Positions 52,409 to 61,109 of a stretch of DNA of 64,000 nucleotides are shown here, in pieces; position 1 is the first letter of the stretch, and each line of letters begins with the position of its first letter. The stretch comes from Vicia villosa (lineage: Eukaryota > Streptophyta > Magnoliopsida > Fabales > Fabaceae), in contig NW_026705443.1 in assembly GCF_029867415.1 (NCBI RefSeq), positions 186,001-250,000 on the forward strand, written 5' to 3'. The translations under genes and the position numbers were made by a program. The notes beneath the pieces were generated by a model. The model was not told the DNA's origin, searched no databases, and was given only the letters and a program-made list of their open reading frames with translations.

Positions 52409-53795
52409 TGATGTTGTAGAAAGTACTAGTCAAATGTAAGTATTTTGTATTATCGTATCCACAGGGATTTGAGCGATATCAAAACCGTTCAACAATTTCT
52501 ATAGTTCTAAGCATAAATTTCAAGTTTATGTGGTTGAAAGTTACGGAAAGTAAAAATGCATAAATAACGAAAGATAAGTTTCAGAGGAAAAGACTTGTTG
52601 GGAATTGGTTTTCATCCACCAATTCAATATGTAAATCTTAGATCAGTTATACATAATGTATGCTTGTTTCAATATCATCACGTATTGCTCACAACAAAGT
52701 TCATGTCTAAATGTTTGTTGAGATTTCTACCTTATGGTTTAATCGATGATTTCTCAGCCTATTAAACGGTACGGTAGCATTAAGTTTCAATACTTGAAGT
52801 GAATATTAAACCTAAATCTATGTCTAGCATTTAGAGTTTAATAGTTGTTATCTTGGATCGAGATTAGAATCGTATTTGTCAATATCAATTCAATCCATGA
52901 AATAAACGGTAAAACGAAGATAACAACGATAATGATTCAAACATATATTATATATAACGCCTTGATTAAAGAAAATACATACTGTTTCGGTGAACTACGA
53001 CCAATCCCAACAAGAGAGGGATTTAGCTACTCATGGTAGTTTGAAGAACAATGGAAGATTTGAGTTGGAACGACATCAATGACGATTTCCCGACTCTCGA
53101 TGTATCTCCAGCTCCTTCTCCCTAAAAACCTCTATTCGTATTTCTATTATATCAGTATTACAAAATAAAAAGTGAATGTCCCTTTCTGAACTGATTTATG
53201 CTCCTTTTATAGCTGTTCTGGCCGCCTGAGTTCGCTACGCGAACAGAAGTTCGCTGCAGCGAATGCCTTGCTTCATTGTTAAGTCTTTGTTCTGACCGCC
53301 AGAGTTCGCTACGCGAATGATATTTCGCTGCAGCGAATGTTTTCTTCAGCTTTAAGGAATTTAAATCTTCTAGAAACCGCCAAAGTTCGCTACAGCGAAA
53401 TATGGTTCGCTGCAGCGAATGTACTTCGCTTCTGCTCGCTGCTAGCAAAACTGGAAAGTTTGCTTCTGACTTCGTTCGCTACAGCGAAATATGGTTCGCT
53501 GCAGCGAATCGGGCCTTCGCTACCATTCGCTGCAGCGAATGACCTGTTTTCTGGACTTTTGCCTTTAAGTGCCTGGAGTTCGCTACAGCGAAATATAGTT
53601 CGCTGCAGCGAAAGTCCTGTTTCCTGGTTTTTTGCTTTAATATTATAACCTGCACAAATGCAAACTAAACCAACTAATTTTGCACAATGATACTTTATTC
53701 AATAGTTGAGGGTTTTTATGTGAGAAGTATGTTAAATAAGTAAGATAAGTGCTATGTTATAATAAGTTATTTTAGCATGAATAAAGCACTTATCA
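52409..53795 (-). repeat. Athila-like 5' LTR
   Basis: 1387 bp, same length as the partner. TATA box CTATAAAAGG at 53212-53203. Dyad cluster at about 53223-53623, within U3 and ending only about 10 bases from the TATA box. Confidence 0.95.
53203..53212 (-). promoter_or_regulatory. Athila-like LTR TATA box
   Basis: The minus strand reads AGCTATAAAAGGAGC about 585 bases after the LTR start. It is present unchanged in the other LTR at 48045-48054. The dyad cluster directly upstream would occupy the proximal promoter. Confidence 0.7.
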
Positions 53796-54050
53796 GTCGG
53801 ATCCTAAGGAATACCAGGACAAACCAATGTGTCACACTAACGATGGCCCTCAGATCAAACACATCAGTATACGACGTGCAGTCTCCTTGATCTCATGCCA
53901 TTTACCTAAGGTACTCAGATCCGGGTTAGGATCTTTCTCACAGCAAAATAACCAAAACATCCCTGAAAAATAAAGCAAACAAAGAAAACAATAGAAAACA
54001 TTTAAAGTTTTCCTAAACTTTTAAGGTAACCCCTCTTTTTAATCGAAAAA
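53796..54050 (-). other. Ogre-C leader, PBS-proximal part
   Basis: Continues the leader from 47250 across the Athila-like insertion. It includes GAAAGATCCTAACCC and GGGGTTACCTTAAAAG blocks shared with the Ogre-A leader. No gene. Confidence 0.75.
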
Positions 54051-54068
54051 TCCCCAACAGAGTCGCTA
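54051..54068 (-). other. Ogre-C primer-binding site, mutated
   Basis: The minus strand reads TAGCGACTCTGTTGGGGA, two changes from the 18-mer in Ogre-A and Ogre-D. The change at position 2 would weaken primer annealing at the tRNA 3' end if it predates insertion; otherwise it is decay. Confidence 0.8.
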
Positions 54069-54072
54069 GTTC

Positions 54073-57000
54073 TGTAATACATTGAACTGACTTTTATTGG
54101 AATATCGCGGATAGCAAGAGTCGCCACCGACTTTTATTTTATTCAAATATCATAAAGGCTAAAAGAACAGGAAAAACCCTTTTTTAAAGAAACAAGGTTC
54201 AGGGGGTAATTTATGCAAAGGGAAGGTGTAAGGCACCCTTTGCATCCATGGTTATCCATGGGATCTTAATTGCTTTGCTCTTTGAAGAAATGTAGAAGAA
54301 GAAGAAATCAAGGACTTTAGCTCGTAAATGAGCGTAGCCTTGAGAGTGTTTTTGAAAATAGAGTAGAAAAAGATTTTTTAGAGCAAGGCAATTAGGAGCA
54401 ATTACCTGGTTAGATGAAAAATGTTCTTTAGCCTTTCAGGTGAAAGGGTCTATCCATACCATAAGAGGGCAGGAAGTCTTTCGTTTGGATGTTAACGGGT
54501 CGTCGAATCATCGTTCGCCATAAGACTGTCCCATGCCATAGTAGGGCAGGTAGTCTAAGGGAAGGATCAGAATAGCCATCTTCGTTAGGTAACCAGAGGA
54601 GACCTCAGCATTTTGTAGGCAACTTCAAGGGACGAGGTCATATTTGGCAATCAAAAGCATCATCATTAGGGACTTATGACCTTAGAATGAACCGAGGGCA
54701 ACATTGCTGAGGTATCCTCGTATTCGAGGGACATGGCTATTATGCAAAAAACACAAGGCAACAGGCAACAAGAGGAGTACCATAAAAGGTGCGTGGGTGT
54801 AACAATCACGTGATTAATTCAGAAATTATCTTATAATTAGTTATTCTAAGCTCAATTCAAGGTTACCACTCCCTAGGATTACTAACCACACAATAATATA
54901 ATGACAGGTTAAGTGCATTCAAGGCCAAACAATACACCAAGAAGCAGTTACAAAAATATTATGGGGAAGGGGAAAAAGAAACCAGGGGACCAGCAGTGCA
55001 ATAGGTCTGACATAAATAATAATTAAGACAGAAAAATAAATGAGGTTAGGTTTTAGGGTTACCGACTATTGAGCTTTGACGGTTGGCTAACCCTGAAAAT
55101 TGGGAAAAGAGAAAACATATACAAAGGGGTGAGTGCGTTATCAATTCATTAACAGTTAAAGCTAACCCTAATTTGATAAAAAAAAGGCAAAAGAAAATTA
55201 AAAATAAATATAGAATAGGACTTAGCTTTTGATCTGATATGGCTCGTAATCGGAGGTAGCCTCGAGATTAACCCTGAAAAATTGGCAAAGACAGACAGAA
55301 AAGGAAGTGAGTGCAGAAAGAGTCCATTGAATTTTGAGGATAATTCTGATAACATTTTTATAAGGCAAACAAATACTTAAATGAAATAATAAAGTCGGGA
55401 CTTAGCTTCGTAATAGGCGAGACGCATAGTCGGAAGATGTCTGATGATAACCCTGAAAAAATGCACAAAGGAAATATTTTCAGTGTAGGGAATGATCGTC
55501 GTGAACCCTGATTAGGGTACGAATTGACTAAGTTTAATAGATAAAAACCTAAATTAATTAATTATTGGTTTTCAACCTAATTAATTAAATTAGTGAAAAT
55601 AAAATTTTGATTAAATTACCTAACCTTAATTTATATTTTAATAAATTAATAAAAATCTTGATAACTAATTAAATAATTAACCAATTAGATTAATTTAATC
55701 ATTTAATTACTTACATCAAATTAAAATTAATAATCAAATTAAAGTAATTAATTGATTATGAAAAATAAATGATTTTATAAAGAAAAGAATTTAAAGAAGT
55801 TTTAATTAAAAGAAGATGTAAAAAGAAATTTATTAGACAAAACAAGAAAACAAAATTATATAATTAAAATAATAAAATAAAAAAGTAAGAAAGGACTCAG
55901 CTTGGATTCAGTGTGATGCGTGGCTAAGCTCCCATGGTGGACTGCCGTCCTGGCGCGCGTTGGATCTAGTGATGGTGAGATCCGACGGCTGAAACTTGAA
56001 GGTGCATCATGGTTTTGGACTAACTGCGTGCATGGGATCCTATGGAAATAAAACACAAAAAAGCATAGTCTATCCTGGGTATTGAACCCAGGCTCATTCG
56101 TTCACAAGCAAACAATTGTTGCCAGGCGCACCATCTTCCAACGCTGTTTATAATGCACGCACAATTAAGATAAGCAAAAAAATTAAACATTCCAGAATTT
56201 AAAAAATTTACGCGCGCCCAGGGCCTGCATCATCTTCTTCGTTTGGCTTTTTTCTCAGGGGCTATACCCACGTTTTTTGTGCGTCGCCATAAGTCCCTGC
56301 ATACTCAGAAACATATACAAGCAACAAAAATACAAGGTGAAACTGTAGATGAACTCGTCTCATCAATACGAGTTCATCCATGCTTATAATCAAGGCTAAT
56401 TCCACCTGTACCGAGAATCCCCATTCTGAAACCCTAAAAGTCATCAATGGTGGTTTACAATATACGACCCCAAACATCAAATTAATCATTCAGAAACACT
56501 CAATGCAACTTGCCTAACAAGATTATGCACTCCAATTGTATTTATGCTTCATAAATCATTGGAATCGAAAGATGAAAAAAAGAGGACAAACCGGGAATGA
56601 TAGGGCTCTATTATTGGCTTGTTGATCGAGTATGATGATTGGTGTAGCACCAGGATCGTCTAATGAACACGTTTGAAGCCTCAGAATGTTTTGAATCCTT
56701 TCCGATCTCTCCAATCGAATTCAAGAATTTCTTGAAATTCTTTGAGTTTTGAATCGGTCCCCTAGCCTGCAGAAAATCCCTCCTCGTCTCATCCACCTTT
56801 TCCTACTTATATGGAACCTGTTAGGTCAATATATTTGAACAAAATCTTATTAAATCAATCTATTAAAATTTGAATAAGAATCAATGTTGAAACTTTCCAC
56901 TTTTGGTCCAAATTTGATTCAATCTTTCCAATCATCATTAGTACGAATTTGATCACATATAATACCTAATTTGGTGTTTTAATATAATTGGAATACCATG

Positions 57001-57985
57001 CCAAATCAAATATTTGATTTTTTGCTTGATTTATTGAATTTAATCACTTTTAAAATGACTAAAAAATTCATAATAAATCACATAAAACCTATAAATTCGT
57101 GGCAATTAAATTTGAGGCCTTGGGTGACTTGTGGATCAAGATTGGGGCATAAAAAGTTTGGCTCCTTTGAAATTTTTTTCAGTTTAAAGCCTTTTATTCC
57201 ATATTTTCTTTCTCAATTTTGTCCAAATTTGACAAGGCACATCTCGCTCAATTTTTGAGATATGGAGGAGTTCTAGGACTTTCTAGAAACCTTGAAGAGT
57301 CCTCTAACCAGTGTTTTTGGTCTCATGTCAAAATATATTTCCATGCTCCTTGTGTGTTCTTTTGAAAAAGATGAGTTTTTGTTGACTTTTGAAAAGGACC
57401 TATAATGTTTTAGTCCATATCTCTCAAATAAAGCATTTTTAGACTTGGCTTGTAAGAGACAAATTTGTAGGGAATCCAATTTCCTTCAAAATTAGCTTTA
57501 GATAGAAAATTTTGGACGTTCCATGTAGGCGTTATGGCTGGTCAAAGTTCAGTTGACTTTCTCCTATGAAAACCCTAATTTAGAAACTTTTAGAATTGTT
57601 GTTTTCTGATCTTTTCTTGATGAAACATGATCAATTCTTGATAAAATGGTGAATGATAATTCAATATGAGGATGTTGACAAAAAATCAGGAGTTCTGACT
57701 GTACTTTGACCTCAGTTGACTTTTAGATCAACCTAGTCGACTGTTGACTTTCCGAGCAATTGAGTGGTCAATCTTTTGAACTGAGACCTGAAATTTGTCA
57801 TGGAGTTAGTTTGGAACATCATAATCCATATGAGATGCCTTGGAGCCTTTGGTTCATTGATTTTTTTAAGGAACCACAAACCCTATTTTCTTTGAGCCTT
57901 TGTTTAGGAGAGATGCCTTTGAGCTTTGTACCTTGATTGGTATTTGAACAAGAGAAATAGTGTGGACAAATTTTAAGGTATGACA
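54073..57985 (-). repeat. Ogre-C 5' LTR
   Basis: On the minus strand it starts TGTCATACCTT at 57985 and ends TGTATTACA at 54073, 3913 bp. It is collinear with 8044-4744 over the first 3.3 kb. TATA box TATAAGTA at 56811-56804. GC-rich island about 55880-56270. U5 carries the GGTGGCGACTCTTGCT block near 54108-54130. Short ORFs, some present in both LTRs, have no recognisable relatives. Confidence 0.93.
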
Positions 57986-59088
57986 GCGTGAATGGGGACA
58001 TCCCTTGACTCTCGGATTCTTCCCCTTGTTCATGATTTCATGGGCCCAAAATTTATATCCATATATAATGATTATGACTAAAAAAAGGCATCTAGAAACT
58101 CCCTAGAGGAAAGAACTTCTTCATTTAACTCATTTGAAGCCTTTTTATCAAATGAAGGCAAAGATGGGAATCATGCTGAAGTATCAATCCCCCATCATGT
58201 TTTGAGTGAGTAGTAAATACAAGCTATAAAGCAGATGAGGGAATGCATCATCAATTTCATTAAACTATTCTAGAGAACTAATAATAGAAAAACCAACACT
58301 GAGGTGAAAAACCACTTGGAGCTTTGGGTCAGGTCAGATGCAGTATCTTGGATCACGCGTGATTAAAATTCTAAATCCAACCACCTGGTACGAAGATGCA
58401 TGATGTTTTTGGAGTCGGTCGATGTAGTTAAGTACGAAAGGGGGGATACAGAGGTGGTGGGTAGCCATCTATTCTGAATACTTAAGAAACTCTATAGGCT
58501 TCTTACATCATGGTCGGTGATCCTTAGGATTGGTAAATTTTTCAACTTATTCTACCTCGTCCGCACCTCCTAGGAAAATTTTCACGACCAAGGGCTCTTT
58601 AGCTTCCACCCGGACGATCCTTGGTTTACCCACTTCACTTAGGATTGGGGCGATTTCTAGAGACATTGCTTGCTGGTTAATTTCCTTACAATGGAGGTTC
58701 ATATCACCTTTTACTACTCATCCACTGAATTTTCTGGCTTCTGTAACTTCATATTTTTGAAGTACTGGTGTTCATCACATTTTCGTTGAGACTCCCTTTT
58801 ATAACGTACCAAATAATATCTTCATTCCTATATCGAGGCAGTAATGAAGGAATACATGTACTCCTAAATTCAAGGGCTTGGTTACGAAGTAGGATTTAAA
58901 CCCATTAAGGTGCCTTATTTTGAGGTGAGGAAGAAACGAATTGATATTCATGTCGTCTTAAGTGCGAATATCCAGGAGGGCAGGAAACAGATTTTCGATA
59001 AGAATGAAGTTCTTTTGTTTTTTTACATTTGTGATTGTATTTAGAAAATAACATGGATAAGTTGCAGATATTATTCGACCTTTCCAAT
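57986..59088. other. unassigned sequence right of Ogre-C
   Basis: Host flank or an older degraded repeat. On the minus strand 58545-58765 contains a coding-like stretch (INQQAMSLEIAPILSEVGKP, then VRVEAKEPLVVKIFLGG), interrupted by stops further out. I do not recognise it. Nothing else is supported. Confidence 0.4.
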
Positions 59089-59466
59089 TGATAAGTGCAA
59101 ATTATATCTATTTTTGTGTATATGTTTTGTTGCACTTATCTATTCTTTTTGTTTATATCGTTTGAATAAACGTCGTTTTGTGTGTAAATACGTTTACTTT
59201 GCGAATAATTGTATTTTTTAAATACTTGTGTAACGTTTGATAGTTCTAATGTCTTTTTGTAGGCATTATTGCGTTTACGGCGCATCGAGTAATAAAGTGT
59301 CGAAGACACGATTGCGAATGCAAGTTTTGAAAAGAAGAATAAAGTTCTGGTGTAGCGTGCTTAGCACGTTGGACTGCGCTTAGCGCAGTCTCAGAGCATT
59401 TTAGACAAGTTTGACATAAAAGGACCCACTTAGTGCGGCTTTTAAGGAACTTAGCGCTGATGGGTC
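59089..59466 (+). repeat. probable Athila-type LTR start, truncated
   Basis: Starts TGATAAGTGCAAATTATATC, the start form common to Athila-lineage LTRs in legumes. It contains ACACGATTGCGAATGCAAG and several short GC-rich dyads (GTGCTTAGCAC, CTGCGCTTAGCGCAG). It breaks off where the next LTR-like block begins. No partner is seen. Confidence 0.5.
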
Positions 59467-59970
59467 TGTAACGTATAGCCTAAATATAATACTGCAAGTG
59501 CATAGCCTATCGAAGTAATGTAAAAGATTATTGAACCACAGAGACCAATCGTCAATCTATCAACTCTATTGCTAAGGTGCTTATCTAAGGTGAACAAGAA
59601 TATTGTTGTGAGTGCAGTGCAACAAGGTAATTGCGTGAAGTGAATAACAGTTTAAAGCGACAGGTTGGAATGTAAATCATGAAACCAGACTATGATCCAG
59701 ACATGCATAAATGAAACGACTCATGGGGCAGTATTTTCTATTTGTAGCAAAGAATCAATTTAACAGGAACTTGTAGCTTTTGGCTACTAAGAACCGAATT
59801 TACTCTTTAATTTAACTTCCTTTATTGTCACATATAAAGGGTGCCTTCCACGTTAAAGAAGTAAATCTATTTTTAAGAAATTGATAGTTTTGACTTAACA
59901 GAAAAGTGGTTTTTACTTGGAAAGATTAACTTAAAGAGACTCTTGGCTTTTGACCAAGAGTCAGATTTCA

Positions 59971-60180
59971 AAATAATAATCAAGTCGTAGTTTCGATATG
60001 GACGGCTTTCGAAATAATAATCAAGTCGTATCTTTGATATGGACGGCGTCCGAAAATAGTTTCAAAATCGTTTACTAAAAAGAGTTAATGATTCCTATTT
60101 AACCAACCAAATCGCTTTCGCTCCTTTTGTTTGGTTAAATAATAATCAAGTCGTATCTTTGATATGGACGGCTTTCGATC
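59971..60180. repeat. three copies of a 41-bp unit
   Basis: AATAATAATCAAGTCGTA followed by TTGATATGGACGGC-TTCG occurs at about 59972, 60013 and 60138. The first two are adjacent; the third is separated by about 85 bases. Confidence 0.8.
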
Positions 60181-60304
60181 TTACCCAATAATCATTTAAG
60201 CACAATTAAACATCCCCAGAGTATTTTCACTAACATGACAATTATAACACAGACATGATGACAATTATTACATTCAAACCTTTATAATTTAGCCAGACAT
60301 AATA

Positions 60305-60475
60305 GGTGCGAGTCTATAACACATGTAGACTATGATAAGTGCAAGTAATTAAAAGGGTGTGAGTCTATAAATCGTGTAGACTATGGTAAGAGCATTTAAA
60401 GTCTATAAAACATGTAGACTATGGTAAGAGCATTTAGAGTCTATAAAACTTGTAGACTATGGAAAGAGCGAGAAA
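60305..60475. repeat. tandem hairpin repeats AGTCTA...TAGACT
   Basis: Four copies of AGTCTATAA-(A)CATGTAGACTATG-type units lie near 60311, 60362, 60399 and 60439. Each is an inverted repeat: AGTCTA pairs with TAGACT over a loop of about 8-9 bases. The last two copies are spaced about 40 bp. Confidence 0.8.
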
Positions 60476-61109
60476 ATAAGTAAAGCAAGTAAATTGAACC
60501 TTACTCCGATCGGAGATTGAATCTTGATACAAAGTGAAGGCTGGTATGATAAACTTCAACCAAAGTGCTCCAAGACTCGATTACAACTCAATCTACACCG
60601 TAGTAACTCCCCGGTGTGAAGAGGTTACTACTTTACAGAAACTGATAGTATATGGCTTAAGTTTGTACTAAGCTTGAATGAAAAACCGAAAATGAAAAAC
60701 TAAACTATATAGTGGATTCTGGAACTCCGTAAGGACATGAGTGCCCCTCAACTCCTTTTGAGCGGGAACCATTTTGTGAAGGCCGCGGGCGCGGTGATGA
60801 GTAAATAATGGGATCGTGTGATCATGGTAGTTGGCTCCATCAAGGAGTGGGCCATGTCACGGCGTTCTCTATAGCCGGCGCGGTGCAGGACGTCATAAGT
60901 GCAAATTTCCTTGAAAAACCCTATTTTCCTGGCATTTTGGCTCGTTTCTTCACTAAGGGCTTAAAAAGGTCAAGAATCCTGAAAACAAAGGAAATACAAG
61001 CATAATACGAGAAAATGATTATAAAAACTAAGGAAAACATGTGATATTCGAGCCAGAAACATAGTGCGATTCAGTGCGATCAAGCGCGCTTTGGTAGTTT
61101 ATCAATAAG

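Larger units (their letters stand above)
47251..53795 (-). mobile_element. Athila-like Ty3/gypsy element with gag and protease only
   Basis: This is a 6545-bp element with two LTRs of exactly 1387 bp (52409-53795 and 47251-48637), TGAT...ATCA ends and the target duplication GTCGG on both sides (47246-47250, 53796-53800). The PBS is of tRNA-Asp type and the PPT is GGGGAGAG beside the 3' LTR. Its interior holds gag and protease only. No RT, RNase H or integrase motif is present. The Athila-type 3' signature CTTGTTGGGAGGTAACCCAA follows the protease directly (about 50209-50228), as expected if pol was deleted. I counted about 22 substitutions and no indels between the LTRs (about 1.6%). It fits the class of terminal-repeat elements with gag only, mobilised in trans. 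Confidence 0.93.
4744..57985 (-). mobile_element. outer Ogre-type Ty3/gypsy element (Ogre-C), heavily nested
   Basis: Two related minus-strand LTRs (5' at 54073-57985, 3' at 4744-8044) bound this block. Its own sequence consists of the PBS, the leader split by an Athila-like insertion, the first third of ORF1 (46783-46261), a gag C-terminal remnant (about 11287-10966), and a repeat-rich 3' UTR. Everything else inside is Ogre-D, Ogre-A and the Athila-like element. No protease or pol of its own is visible between the gag remnant and the 3' UTR. It was therefore either a non-autonomous Ogre or lost these genes by deletion. The 5' flank begins GCGTG (57986-57990); its partner target duplication would lie outside the window. 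Confidence 0.8.
59467..61104 (-). repeat. probable Athila-type solo or terminal LTR
   Basis: On the minus strand it starts TGATAAACTACC at 61104 and ends CGTTACA at 59467 (1638 bp). Near its end it carries a block resembling the end of the Athila-like LTR at 47251 (CCACAGAGACCAATC against CCACAGGGATTGG). There is no PBS after the end and no matching flanking 5-mers (GGGTC, ATAAG), so it is a fragment, a solo LTR or the end of a larger lost element. It contains 41-bp and hairpin repeats (next entries). No gene is supported. Confidence 0.45.

Noticed and set aside
59462..61109. Target duplication around the 59467-61104 LTR-like block
   Set aside because: The flanking 5-mers are GGGTC and ATAAG; they do not match, so a complete solo-LTR insertion is not supported.
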